Origin: Butyrivibrio sp. MB2005
GTDB lineage: Bacteria > Bacillota > Clostridia > Lachnospirales > Lachnospiraceae
Assembly: GCF_000424285.1 (NCBI RefSeq)
Contig: NZ_KE384159.1
Coordinates: 120,342 to 184,341, forward strand
Length of the DNA: 64,000 nt
Direction of reading: 5' to 3'
Shown here: positions 28,501 to 36,784 of the stretch, piece by piece
How the letters are laid out: every line of letters begins with the position of its first letter
How positions within the stretch are numbered: the stretch's first letter is position 1
Made by a program: the position numbers and the translations under genes
Notes under the pieces: model-generated
What the model was told of the DNA's origin: nothing
The model's database searches: none
The model's input: the letters and a program-made list of their open reading frames with translations, nothing else

Positions 28501-28830
28501 TTTTTTCCCGGAAGCTATGGCATAGAGTTCCTCATACATATTTTCCGAAACATAATCATCTGTTTCGACAATACCGATATATTCGCCCTTGGCTGCTGCC
28601 ATGCCCAGGTTCATCTGATAGCCATAACTCTTCATATCAGAGAGAATAAGTCTGATTCTGGAATCAGAAGCTGCTTTATCTTTAATTATTTCCAGCGTAC
28701 CATCTGTACTTCCCGCATCAACACAAATAATCTCAATGTCCTTAAGCGTCTGATTCATAACGCTTTCCAGACATTCAGTGATATACTTTCTCACATTCAA
28801 TGAAGGAAGAATAACCGATACTTTACACAT
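25546..28830 (-). CDS. Five-domain giant: GT2, methyltransferase-like, kinase-like, shared module, cytidylyltransferase
   Basis: The product is 1094 aa. Residues 1 to about 300 are GT2 (VSVILPSLNVRKYITECLES, IICVDAGSTDG, VETDDY). About 350-530 look like a Rossmann methyltransferase (ASVLYVGGDSDAIAEYL, then LECLKRILKSDGVCLFGMNN). About 560-790 have kinase-like features (HGYLDMVPLNSFYI with D715 and N720, then VLFDQEF with D732), similar to the aminoglycoside-phosphotransferase fold; this assignment is tentative. The shared module is 841-925 (KLILFGSGRYAKRFMDLY, IVDNNEKKWGDNL). Residues 955-1094 are a TagD-like nucleotidyltransferase (SGVFDLFHVGHLNMFKRAK; STSST near the end), which makes a CDP-alcohol from an alcohol phosphate and CTP. 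One chain thus appears able to make an activated alcohol and add a sugar. Confidence 0.85.
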   Translation of the reverse strand: MCKVSVILPSLNVRKYITECLESVMNQTLKDIEIICVDAGSTDGTLEIIKDKAASDSRIRLILSDMKSYGYQMNLGMAAAKGEYIGIVETDDYVSENMYEELYAIASGKKLDFIKSDFYRFTTDGDAVSKTLNKAAWDGYYGRLVCPMDEKKCFGFVINTWNGIYKTSFIRENDIRHNETPGASFQDNGFWFLTYVYAKRAWFHDKAYYMNRRDNPKSSVFDKSKSFCICDEYDYLEKIICNSPDSFEKYKTVYAYGLFRAYYGNLSRVNEKDKDEFSRIFRERISFLRARNAFERQLMGEFYWNAMLMISDDCDGSPTGEGKKTLGEENAMANSERFLKELKKGIIAWYDFAIDASVLYVGGDSDAIAEYLKGQAGKSFDEKGNAVGRNLSVTVAPVSKVLEDDFLHEFENSFDYCVWINALEKEENPLMALECLKRILKSDGVCLFGMNNRMGIRYFCGDRDPYTDRNFDGIENYRRAYFSESDTFRGRMYDKAEITGFLNAEGTKNVKLYSVLSDLNNPVIMYAENYYPNEDVAARIHAVYNSPETIFLEEESLYKSLIDNDMFHQMANAYLVEFSFDESVRLSDALQITSSMVRNAPDSMLTIIHEDKNVEKINAYPEGRKRLEDMVKYADDLNAQGIRVVDMKLTDRGLVMPFVDAPIGQAYLKELFEKNIDEFLKAMDQFRELILKSSEVTGENLGEDVGAILKHGYLDMVPLNSFYIDGEFVLFDQEFRQDNCPANVIIARLISSFYAGVSGARKILPRNALYERYQLLERINDWHSMEWRFLSDLRNDEELKEYYRRVRRNDAVLNSNRQRMNYSSDDYYKLFVDIFDKADTRKLILFGSGRYAKRFMDLYSSEYKVYGIVDNNEKKWGDNLNGIEIRSPEYLKELSPGEYKVLICIKNNVSVIKQLKEMGVAEISVYDPAKNYPKRRHPITDDLKTLDSSDQKKYHVGYISGVFDLFHVGHLNMFKRAKELCDYLIVGVVSDEGAKKHKKVQTFVPFEERIEMVRSCRYVDEAVEIPVDLNDTKEAFAMYHFDVQFSGSDYVFNPTWLERQEYLREHGADLVFLPYTKSTSSTAIKALIEKGLAD

Positions 28831-28845
28831 TCAGTAAAGTCCTCT

Positions 28846-30075
28846 CTACAATAGTTCCTCAATGGATATTATTTTAGAATCACATACAGTTGCCAGTTCA
28901 TTCCTGATCTCGTCAAAATGTCTACTTGATGCAACTATGATGAGTTCCTCTCCAAGTCCTTTTTCATATTCACACCGGTACTCAGGGCAGAAATCATGTG
29001 CAAGCTTATCCATATTGCGATCAATAATGCTAATTAACTCGGCATCACATTTCCTGACAATTTTCTCAAGCTGCCGCCCATAGAGGCCATATCCATATAT
29101 ACTAACCTTTTGGATTTGCCTGGCTTTAAAATAATCATTCAACTTATTCGGATCTATTCCGCTTTTAATCCAGCGCTTAAAAAAAGATAGGATGTCTTTC
29201 TGATTTTGTATTTCTTTATCCTTTTCCTCTATGATACCCGAAACAAATTCTGCAAAATCTTCAGGACTTAGTGCTGATGCCAGTTTTTTCATAGATTCAT
29301 TGAGACTGTTTTCAAGCATAAGTCTGTCATAGACAGCTTGTACTTTTGATTTCAAAAGGCCTTTTTTCTTGAGCAGCGTTTCATTGCTCCTTAGCATAAT
29401 CAGATGCATATCAGTACGCTCTTTTTTTTCAAAGAGTGTTATACTGTCACCTTGCAAATAATTGAACACCAGCACATCATCTACAAAGACCGGTCTGGTA
29501 TCATTCATGCAAAGAGCTCTGAAGAAATAATCCCAATCTACCAAAGCTTTCATTTCTTCATTAAATCTAAGGTCTTTAAAGAACTTCCTTTCCAGGCAGA
29601 CACTGTTCATATCAATAACGTTGTCATATAGCATCCGCTTTATCAGTTTCTCAGGATTGCTTAATTCATCTGCAGATACTTCCGGAATCACCACAGTAGT
29701 TCCATCCATCCGGTTAAGCTGCATCCTTCCGAATACAAAGTTACTTCCTGTTGATTTAGCTGTGCCTATCCTTCTTTCCAAAAAAGATTCATGCCAGTTA
29801 TTATCCGAATCCAAGAAGCACAAAAACTCTCCATTTGCCAACTCTAATCCCACATTACGAGCGTGACTGACACCACTATTTTTCTCAAGTTTATGATATT
29901 TAATACGTGAGTCTTCAATTTTACTTACTATTTCTTCAGTATCATCCTTCGATCCATCATCAACAATAATCAGCTCAAAGCAATCATAAGTCTGAGACAG
30001 CACGCTCCTGATAGCATCAAGTATTATATATCCCCTATTGTATGTTGGCATGATTACAGATACTTTAGCTTCCAT
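28846..30075 (-). CDS. GT2 glycosyltransferase with C-terminal shared module
   Basis: The product is 409 aa. The GT-A domain at residues 4 to about 215 has VSVIMPTYNRGYIILDAIRS, LIIVDDGSKDD, the nucleotide-sugar motif FLDSDNNW, and DWDYFFRAL. A helical stretch (220-310) leads to the shared module at 316-405: KARQIQKVSIYGYGLYGRQL, SIIDRNMDKLAHD, then ELIIVASSRHFDEIRNEL. It is cytoplasmic, with no membrane helix. It lies 15 nt upstream of the giant 25546-28830 and 33 nt downstream of the DUF5672 gene, inside the long operon. Donor and acceptor sugars are unknown. Confidence 0.85.
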   Translation of the reverse strand: MEAKVSVIMPTYNRGYIILDAIRSVLSQTYDCFELIIVDDGSKDDTEEIVSKIEDSRIKYHKLEKNSGVSHARNVGLELANGEFLCFLDSDNNWHESFLERRIGTAKSTGSNFVFGRMQLNRMDGTTVVIPEVSADELSNPEKLIKRMLYDNVIDMNSVCLERKFFKDLRFNEEMKALVDWDYFFRALCMNDTRPVFVDDVLVFNYLQGDSITLFEKKERTDMHLIMLRSNETLLKKKGLLKSKVQAVYDRLMLENSLNESMKKLASALSPEDFAEFVSGIIEEKDKEIQNQKDILSFFKRWIKSGIDPNKLNDYFKARQIQKVSIYGYGLYGRQLEKIVRKCDAELISIIDRNMDKLAHDFCPEYRCEYEKGLGEELIIVASSRHFDEIRNELATVCDSKIISIEELL

Positions 30076-30108
30076 CCGCCTATCCCCATGCGCCAGGGCT
30101 CTGCCTAA

Positions 30109-31359
30109 CTAAATCTCAATATTCGAATTAATACTTCCGGCAGAATTCCTTGCGTCTTCTTTCAATTCTTCTACTGATCTTCTGACATTCGAAAAATAAT
30201 AATCCTTTACTCTATTCTGAACCTCTATGTAGGATAATACATTAAATGATCTTGTATCTGCTTCTTCCCTGATCTGTTCAAGAACACTCTCAAAATCACG
30301 CTTAACAGCAACTATGATAAGTGTTTCAGCAGAGTAAATATTCTCATCCGATTTAGATATTGGTATACCGTTATAATCCGGTTCACCTTCGTAAAAACTA
30401 TCAACTACTCTATCAACGCGGGCTCCCAGGCTAATCAGAATATCTAATACCTTGCGTCCAATTTTACCAAGGCCCCATACTACAATTTGGTTGTAGGAAC
30501 CTAAAACACAATTTATCAGCAATTCCGTATCTGAACCATCAAGATTATCAAACCAATCGTCAAGTCGGTCTTTCTCATACCTGTATACTGAATCCACCGG
30601 GGCAAATGACTCGCAGGTCGGTACCTCATATCCATATTCAGCTATTACGTCCTTCCAAAAGTTATAATCACCTATGTACCACTTATGAATTCCAAAGGGG
30701 AGCCCATTATCATGGATGAACCTATATACATCACAGCTATCATCATGTAATGCGAACTCCGCAGCTTCCTCTACCGATGGCACCTTAAAATCTATATCTT
30801 CGCAATAACCGCAATATCCCCAAAAAAGGTCCTCACATCTAAGAAACTGATCCCTTTTTTCTACAGATACTCGCGAAAGAATCTTTTCTTTCTGTTCTAT
30901 AATTTCTATAAATTTCGCTATTCTTCTAAGAGATAATCCTCCATTTCCAACATGATAAGCGTCCCAGTCTGCATACCAGTTATATGGACTCTTGTCCTGT
31001 GGCGCTCCGATGTAATCATATCCGTACCCAACAAATTCGCCTAACCTGTCATCAAACACAAATACGTCCGACTGATATATAAGCAAATATTCATAATCAG
31101 AAAACCGCCCATAGAGCTCACCTGTAAGACATAATCTGCTATAAGATTCTTTACTCTCAAAATAGCCTGCATCAAATGATTCAATCATATATTTATGCAT
31201 GCCACTTATCGAATTGTCTAAATTGAATTCCATGTTTTCAGGAATTACAAAGCAAATACTATAGTTTCCAAGGATTCTGAATAATTGTTTGATTGCAATT
31301 ATCTCAAAGGCATCCGGCTGCTTATAGACCGGAACAATAATTATTACCTGTTTCTCCAT
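30109..31359 (-). CDS. DUF5672-type glycosyltransferase-like protein with C-terminal shared module
   Basis: The product is 416 aa. Residues 1 to about 240 match the DUF5672 pattern: IIIVPVYKQPD, YEYLLIYQSDVFVFDDRL (a possible DxD-type site), GYDYIGAP and HVGNGGLSLRRI; LPFGIHKWYIGDYNFW closes the domain. The shared module is at about 290-378 (NQIVVWGLGKIGRKVLDIL, RVVDSFYEGEPDYNGIPIS, then ETLIIVAVKRDFESVLEQI), followed by a charged tail of about 35 residues. It is paralogous along its whole length to the protein at 44279-45538. The domain is thought to be a GT-A fold transferase, but its activity is not established. Confidence 0.8.
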   Translation of the reverse strand: MEKQVIIIVPVYKQPDAFEIIAIKQLFRILGNYSICFVIPENMEFNLDNSISGMHKYMIESFDAGYFESKESYSRLCLTGELYGRFSDYEYLLIYQSDVFVFDDRLGEFVGYGYDYIGAPQDKSPYNWYADWDAYHVGNGGLSLRRIAKFIEIIEQKEKILSRVSVEKRDQFLRCEDLFWGYCGYCEDIDFKVPSVEEAAEFALHDDSCDVYRFIHDNGLPFGIHKWYIGDYNFWKDVIAEYGYEVPTCESFAPVDSVYRYEKDRLDDWFDNLDGSDTELLINCVLGSYNQIVVWGLGKIGRKVLDILISLGARVDRVVDSFYEGEPDYNGIPISKSDENIYSAETLIIVAVKRDFESVLEQIREEADTRSFNVLSYIEVQNRVKDYYFSNVRRSVEELKEDARNSAGSINSNIEI

Positions 31360-31361
31360 AC

Positions 31362-31751
31362 TTAATCCCTAATGTTTTCGAATATAATATTTCCAAGATA
31401 TTCAACCCTGCAATCAAATTTGCTCTGTAACTTAGCTATCACTTCATCTTCCTCATTGGGATTAGTGTATATAATCATATCTAAACTTAAATCACATTTA
31501 TCCATCGTAACAGTTTTAAGTTCTGCGTATTCCTCCTCATAGACATCCATTACACATACTACTTCTATCCGCGAAGATGCCAGAGCCTGAACGATGTGCT
31601 GTGCCATATTCCCCATTCCGTAAATGGCCAGCTTGCTGACACCCATATCTGATAAAATCATATCTATGTTACGGCCATCCTCTATAAGCCTCATCCACTC
31701 ATCAAGAAGCGTATAAAACTCTCTAAACAATCCTACTTTGCGTTTTGCCAT
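31362..31751 (-). CDS. Free-standing shared Rossmann module
   Basis: The product is only 129 aa. A helical lead-in at residues 8-36 (FREFYTLLDEWMRLIEDG) is followed by the module: VSKLAIYGMGNMAQHIVQAL, VVCVMDVYEEEYAEL, then LDMIIYTNPNEEDEVIAKL. The lead-in resembles the segment just before the module in the WbsX fusion at 36781-38286 (MNRWMTIIESGHSLTDYF) and the GT2 fusion at 43069-44187, so this gene matches the C-terminal third of a fusion. Its ATG shares one base with the stop of the GT4 gene upstream (TGATG), which lacks the module: the pair looks like a split version of the GT4-module fusion at 41417-43051. Confidence 0.8.
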   Translation of the reverse strand: MAKRKVGLFREFYTLLDEWMRLIEDGRNIDMILSDMGVSKLAIYGMGNMAQHIVQALASSRIEVVCVMDVYEEEYAELKTVTMDKCDLSLDMIIYTNPNEEDEVIAKLQSKFDCRVEYLGNIIFENIRD

Positions 31752-32962
31752 CAGAATTCATCCTCTAAAATATAGTCCACCATTGCCTTTAAATCCGCTT
31801 CCTGCCTGCTTTGTAATTCAGGAAGCTTTTGCCTTATTTTCTTCTGTAGTTCCTTACGTATTTCAGGGTCGAATGCCTCAAGGATTTTTACACAAATCTC
31901 ATCAATCAATAATGGATTGAAATATATGACCATATCCCCGCACACCTCAGACACTGATGTACCGGCTGAACATACACAAATCGTTCCGTATTTCATAGCT
32001 TCAATTGGCGGATATCCAAACCCCTCGTTAAGTGTAGGATACAGAAGCATATGTGCATGTTTATATAATATTTCCAAGTCTATATCTTCCACATAACCAA
32101 GGAGGATGAATCTATCTTTGTTCCTAATTCTGCTCAAAAAAACATCAGGGTTTTTTACACCGCCAACAACAACTCTATAGTCTTCAGGAATTTGGCTGAA
32201 ATCTCTATCAAACAAGTTATCAAACGCCATTACCCCGCGAAGAACATTTTTATAGTAAACTCCTGCACTTACCATGAGAGCGTATCCACCTGAAGTGATT
32301 CCCAGTTCCTCCAGATAACGCTTTTCAACCACCTTATCAGATCCCTTGTCCCCTTGTTTGGGCGGTGCATCAAAAACTGCTATCTCACTTGGATTAACAT
32401 CGTTAAAATAATAGTGAATACTGCATTTACTGTAATCCGAAACAGTAATGATTTTCCGGTTATATGTAACATCCAGTATTTCCCTATACATTTCAGCACC
32501 ATTTTCCAGTACCCTGGGATTAGTCTGAAATATATAATTCCCGTTAGTGTCATCACCATCTTCAAAAAATCCTTGCTCAGCCTTTTGGTAAAGATTGGTC
32601 TCCATCATCCGGACACCATGAATTGTATAAATAAATTTAACATCTTTAGGAAAATTCACAGATTCCCAGTTGTATTTATTCCCATAAGGCAGCGCAGAAT
32701 ACAACTTATCATATTTGTACTGTTTTAAAATATGTGGTAAATTTCGCAGATCAGATATGGCATGAACACGCCATCCTCTTTCTTCTGCCCGGTTTAGAAG
32801 CTTTGAATACACCGGTAGATTTTTCAGGACGTATAGACCGCAGTTTTCAAGATCAGACCTGGATAGCAGTTCATTAAGCACGGTATTGCCATACTCACCA
32901 CCACCATGATATCCCATCTTAGTCTGGTAATATGTAAAATCGTATAACAGATTACCCCTCAT
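31751..32962 (-). CDS. GT4-family glycosyltransferase
   Basis: The product is 403 aa, GT-B fold. The N-terminal half includes GYHGGGEYGNTVLNELLSR (a glycine-rich acceptor-side loop). The C-terminal donor domain carries YALMVSAGVYYKNVLRGVMA, ILLGYVEDIDLEILYKHAHM and the E-x7-E region PTLNEGFGYPPIEAMKYGT. ATG follows GAGGGGATAAAA. No shared module is attached; instead a free-standing module gene begins at its stop codon. It would add a hexose from a nucleotide sugar by a retaining mechanism; the specificity is unknown. Confidence 0.85.
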   Translation of the reverse strand: MRGNLLYDFTYYQTKMGYHGGGEYGNTVLNELLSRSDLENCGLYVLKNLPVYSKLLNRAEERGWRVHAISDLRNLPHILKQYKYDKLYSALPYGNKYNWESVNFPKDVKFIYTIHGVRMMETNLYQKAEQGFFEDGDDTNGNYIFQTNPRVLENGAEMYREILDVTYNRKIITVSDYSKCSIHYYFNDVNPSEIAVFDAPPKQGDKGSDKVVEKRYLEELGITSGGYALMVSAGVYYKNVLRGVMAFDNLFDRDFSQIPEDYRVVVGGVKNPDVFLSRIRNKDRFILLGYVEDIDLEILYKHAHMLLYPTLNEGFGYPPIEAMKYGTICVCSAGTSVSEVCGDMVIYFNPLLIDEICVKILEAFDPEIRKELQKKIRQKLPELQSRQEADLKAMVDYILEDEF

Positions 32963-33003
32963 TTTTATCCCCTCAATTATGCATCTTCAAACTTCTTAAC
33001 CAC

Positions 33004-33414
33004 TTAAAGATAACAATGATTCATTAATATCATCTCTTCAATCAGACTATCTAAAAGAATGGTTTTTGCAGAATACTTTTCAACAATCTCATCTCGTATT
33101 TGCTCATAGTAAAACTCAGAAGTGATTATGTAATAATCTATCTTTTCTTGTACTGTATCCAGTTCACTTGCAGATATTATAGGCACCCTGGAATGTTTAA
33201 TCTTAGTATTATTGTCAACGCAAGCTATAACGTTTATGTTAGAGTCTTCTAGCGCGCGATAGAAATATTGCCCCAAAACGCCCATCCCATATATGCAAAT
33301 ATTATCAATACCCAACTTATTTAGGCTATCTGAAATATCGACATCATTGAGCAACAATATCATAAATGCCCCTATCGTTTTTGAAATCATTTTCCTTCGT
33401 ACAGAAGTATCCAT
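33004..33414 (-). CDS. Free-standing shared Rossmann module (second copy)
   Basis: The product is 136 aa. After a helical N-terminus the module occupies residues 36-130: GIDNICIYGMGVLGQYFYRA, VIACVDNNTKIKHSRVPIIS, then IDYYIITSEFYYEQIRDEI. The glycine turn GMGVLG is intact. The gene starts 4 nt after the stop of the WbsX gene 33419-34504, which lacks the module, whereas the other WbsX protein of the cluster (36781-38286) has it fused. No catalytic residue set beyond a dinucleotide-type fold can be seen, so a binding, sensing or docking role is more likely than catalysis. Confidence 0.8.
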   Translation of the reverse strand: MDTSVRRKMISKTIGAFMILLLNDVDISDSLNKLGIDNICIYGMGVLGQYFYRALEDSNINVIACVDNNTKIKHSRVPIISASELDTVQEKIDYYIITSEFYYEQIRDEIVEKYSAKTILLDSLIEEMILMNHCYL

Positions 33415-33418
33415 AATC

Positions 33419-34504
33419 TTACATTTTCCCTATAACAACATTTCTAATTGCTTCCAGATAACCAAAACCATATCTTTCGTCAGCTTCAAGATATGTGCAT
33501 TCGCCCCATTCATTCCAGGCATTTATGAATAAAAACACTTTCTGCTCATTGATACTTCTCTCATACTGAATTCTAAAGTATTTTTCAACAATCTCGGGAG
33601 AGTTATTATCAAATGCACAAAGAAAATTCGCACCCACTCTGGCAGAATTATCCCACCCAACGAAAAAACCCGGAAAATGATTTTCATTTCCCATATAGCG
33701 AGAAACCATGATTTTACAGAACTCAGAATAGTCAATCACACTAAATTCTCGTTCTTTGTTTTCATCAGCTATACCCCTGAATTTATGAGAAATATCGCTA
33801 ATTCTAGCTTGGTATAAATGATGCATTGTTGCAAAAGGTTCAAAATCCATCCATGCATCACCTGTCATAGGTATTTCTTTCCACATTGGCAACCTATGAG
33901 AGTAGATAAAATATATCCCCTTAAGTCCAGCATCCTTTGCACATGCATTCCAACAATCCTGCATAGCCATTCTATCCTGAATATCTGCACCATTATATAT
34001 AATAAACACAGGCAATCCTTCATGTTTCAAATAATTCTTATGCCTAAAGAATTGAAGTAAATAATCAAAATGATCTTTCCATTCTTTTTCTTTCCCATAT
34101 TCCTGGGCTATCAAAGTATGCTCGCTACCATTTTGTCCATCCCACTTTCTTGTCCAAGATTCATTTGCCCAACAAAGACAAAAGTCTAAAGGCAATTCTT
34201 CTTCGTTTAGCAACGCCTCCAAAGGTTTTTCCAAAAGTTTTTTTCCATCAAACCAGTAATGATAAAAGCAAAAGCCATCAAGACCATATTCCTTTGCACA
34301 TTTCATCTGTTTTATTACGCCATCTTTTTCTGATAAATCATAATAGTTTTGTCCATATGGAATGCGCGGTTGGTAATGTCCTTCGAAAAGTGGAACCGCT
34401 TTCTTAACATTAGTCCACTCCGTGAATCCTTCGCCCCACCATTTATCATTCTCAGGTATTCTATGAAATTGCGGCAAATGCATAGCTACTATTTTTGTCT
34501 TCAT
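33419..34504 (-). CDS. WbsX-type glycosyltransferase (GH99-like fold), no fused module
   Basis: The product is 361 aa. It begins with IVAMHLPQFHRIPENDKWWG and EGFTEWTNVKKA, has YGLDGFCFYHYWFDGKKLLE and CWANESWTRKWDG, and ends with FINAWNEWGECTYLEAD: the full WbsX signature. Members occur in O-antigen, capsule and rhamnose-glucose polysaccharide clusters. WbsX is classed as a glycosyltransferase but resembles endo-mannosidase-type hydrolases, so the reaction is uncertain. It is paralogous to residues 1-380 of the protein at 36781-38286. A weak ribosome site precedes the ATG. Confidence 0.85.
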   Translation of the reverse strand: MKTKIVAMHLPQFHRIPENDKWWGEGFTEWTNVKKAVPLFEGHYQPRIPYGQNYYDLSEKDGVIKQMKCAKEYGLDGFCFYHYWFDGKKLLEKPLEALLNEEELPLDFCLCWANESWTRKWDGQNGSEHTLIAQEYGKEKEWKDHFDYLLQFFRHKNYLKHEGLPVFIIYNGADIQDRMAMQDCWNACAKDAGLKGIYFIYSHRLPMWKEIPMTGDAWMDFEPFATMHHLYQARISDISHKFRGIADENKEREFSVIDYSEFCKIMVSRYMGNENHFPGFFVGWDNSARVGANFLCAFDNNSPEIVEKYFRIQYERSINEQKVFLFINAWNEWGECTYLEADERYGFGYLEAIRNVVIGKM

Positions 34505-34513
34505 ACATTAGTA

Positions 34514-35734
34514 TTACCAATAGATAAATCTCTTTATTTTCCTGTCGACTAATTGCTGTGCGATCTCTTTTCTTACTGAATCCTTTATAGGGGTTATTAT
34601 TACTCCACTTTTTTGTAATTCATTCTCCAGTTCTTCCAGTGAAAAAACTCGTATTCCCTCTATCTCCTTTTCCAGTTCAATCTTTGTCACTACAAACCCT
34701 GCCGGTTCAATCCCCCATCGTCTTAGAAGCCTGGCGCAATATTTCCCGTATTTCCCAGCCCCATATAAATAAACCGTCAGATTATCATTTATCATATCAA
34801 ATACTTTCTTTTTACTATCGGCGTATTTTTTGAGTCCAGATGCATTCCGAACTCCTTCCTTTACATATAATACGTCGGATACAGTCCTTGCATTTGGTTG
34901 TAAAAAAGCCAAATATGACGATGCATTTTCAGAGGATATTGCTCTTTCTGTAATATATCCTGCATCAAGAGCTACATAAGCCAAAATTCTTTCTATAGCA
35001 TGGCTGATTGTTCCATCCTTAGGCATAGGCTCCTCTGGAAAATCGTCGTATTCCCATCCGGGATTAAAGAGTTTTCTCAATGCTTTTGTTCTCGCCCAAA
35101 ATACACTTCCAATTGAAGCCGGTGATATATCTTTTCTTATATCAACATCCACCGATAATCTCTTAGCCAAATTAACAGTATTCTCATAATTATCACCCCA
35201 GTTATTTGAATACCAATAGTCGATTCTCTCCCCTAAAGGTTCCGGCGGAACAAGTAATCCTACTTCTTCATGCCCGGTCAGGTAATCATAGATATTTCTG
35301 ATATAATCTGCAGTTCCTATCGTGTTCTCCCATAAAGACAACGCCCATTCTTCAGTCTCTTTCCTATATTCATCATATATTTCCTTTTTATCATGAACAA
35401 AACATGCAAATTCATAATCAAAAAAGAAATCAGCACAACTGACCAGAAGTCCGGATAGATCTCGCCCCCTGTTGTCCTTTTCTATAACAGTGATGTTCTC
35501 TTTATTTCCATATCTTGTATGAAGTATATCTGAAATCTCAGTCACCGATGTAATTAAATAAACGTCGATTTCATTTGGAACATGATCTACATACTTAAAA
35601 TAAATATCCAGTGTTTCTTTGTAATACAAATAACATATTACAGCGGTATTGAGGCACTTATTTCCTCTGGAAATATCATTAGCAAATACTCTGTATTCCG
35701 GATTTTCATATTCTTTTCTTATGCTTTTTTTCAT
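34514..35734 (-). CDS. RgpF-like rhamnan synthesis protein with C-terminal shared module
   Basis: From the ATG at 35732-35734 the product is 406 aa; a TTG five codons upstream (35749) is an alternative, and neither has a clear ribosome site. The RgpF domain at about 30-290 shows AVICYLYYKETLDIYFKYV, ENRGRDLSG in the form KDNRGRDLSGLLVS, FACFVHDKK and GYITERAISSENASSY. RgpF proteins of streptococci and others take part in rhamnan side-chain or glycerol-phosphate/glucose decoration. The shared module is at 319-406: LTVYLYGAGKYGKYCARLL, AGFVVTKIELEKEIEGIRV, then VIITPIKDSVRKEIAQQL. This copy lacks the usual acidic residue after strand 2 (VVT instead of xVD). Confidence 0.85.
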   Translation of the reverse strand: MKKSIRKEYENPEYRVFANDISRGNKCLNTAVICYLYYKETLDIYFKYVDHVPNEIDVYLITSVTEISDILHTRYGNKENITVIEKDNRGRDLSGLLVSCADFFFDYEFACFVHDKKEIYDEYRKETEEWALSLWENTIGTADYIRNIYDYLTGHEEVGLLVPPEPLGERIDYWYSNNWGDNYENTVNLAKRLSVDVDIRKDISPASIGSVFWARTKALRKLFNPGWEYDDFPEEPMPKDGTISHAIERILAYVALDAGYITERAISSENASSYLAFLQPNARTVSDVLYVKEGVRNASGLKKYADSKKKVFDMINDNLTVYLYGAGKYGKYCARLLRRWGIEPAGFVVTKIELEKEIEGIRVFSLEELENELQKSGVIITPIKDSVRKEIAQQLVDRKIKRFIYW

Positions 35735-35764
35735 AATGTCATAATCCAATAATATGTGTGATTT

Positions 35765-36784
35765 TTACATTCGGTGGTTATAGTGCTTTAACCATTTGTT
35801 ATTTGCGATATATAAATTACAAATATCGGGGCAGAAATTTTCTTTAAAACTTACATATGGAAAACTGATCTGATCCCTTGTAGAAAACGTCCTTATCTGT
35901 TTCTCCCATTCATCCATTAGCCTGATGACTTTAGAGTTATTATGTTGCCTCGCGATGCATCCCATCTCATATAGTCCATTGTCAAAAGGATAATTCTGGC
36001 TGCAATAGTAAGACATCTGTCTCACCATCTGTTCTTTTGAAGCTTTACCACAATTTATACATTCCAATGCTTCATCGTAAATACATCTTCTTTCAAAGTG
36101 TGGAAAACATAATAGAGGTGAACCTTTAGAATATATTCTAATATAATCTCTAAGATCATCTCTTATAGCATACGCACCATCTACCCATACACTTACTTCA
36201 AAATCTTTGAAATAGCGTTCCGGATGCAGCTTAAACATCTTAGCTTGCATCATAGCGCCTTCATCAGATTTTACATATTCAATATTCCAAATATCCGATT
36301 TTTTGTCCGGGTCATCAGTGAAGCATACATATGTAATATTCTCATCTTGTACTTCAGGAGCTTTTAGTTCATCATACCCCCCTGTAATAGCTGTATATAC
36401 AACTATTCTCTCTGTACCTGATAATGTACCTGTAGAAATATCGGAATATTGTTCTTCCCTTTCTAAATAAACACTTTCACAAAACGATTGTCTTCGATAC
36501 TCCTCAAGATTAAATATCTTATACTCCGGTACGCCAATTTCTTTTATCAGTTGATGCTTTATTTCATCCTCTGCCTTTGCACAAATGATAACGTAGTCAA
36601 ATTCCATAGCAGAGAGTTCGCTTGGATCGATAATACAGATATCATCCAATCTGTCTCCCCATAAATCTGCATTGTTATCTGCAACAAAATAATCATCCCC
36701 CAAAAATTCTCTTTCGTTTTTGATTTTACTCAGAACTCTGTTGCCAGTTTTACCGGCTCCAAAAAGAATCACCTTCTTATTCAA
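35765..36784 (-). CDS. Shared Rossmann module fused N-terminally to a DUF616 glycosyltransferase-like domain
   Basis: The product is 339 aa, in reversed order. The module comes first (residues 3-92: KKVILFGAGKTGNRVLSKIK, FVADNNADLWGDRLDD, FDYVIICAKAEDEIKHQL). From about 128 to 330 lies DUF616: IVVYTAITGGYDELKAPEVQ, YVCFTDDPD, MMQAKMFKLHPERYF, VSVWVDGAYAI and ECINCGKASKEQM, with the putative DxD-type residues WVDG. DUF616 proteins are probable GT-A glycosyltransferases. The likely start is TTG at 36782-36784, whose TTGA overlaps the previous stop by 4 nt (translational coupling). Confidence 0.85.
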   Translation of the reverse strand: MNKKVILFGAGKTGNRVLSKIKNEREFLGDDYFVADNNADLWGDRLDDICIIDPSELSAMEFDYVIICAKAEDEIKHQLIKEIGVPEYKIFNLEEYRRQSFCESVYLEREEQYSDISTGTLSGTERIVVYTAITGGYDELKAPEVQDENITYVCFTDDPDKKSDIWNIEYVKSDEGAMMQAKMFKLHPERYFKDFEVSVWVDGAYAIRDDLRDYIRIYSKGSPLLCFPHFERRCIYDEALECINCGKASKEQMVRQMSYYCSQNYPFDNGLYEMGCIARQHNNSKVIRLMDEWEKQIRTFSTRDQISFPYVSFKENFCPDICNLYIANNKWLKHYNHRM

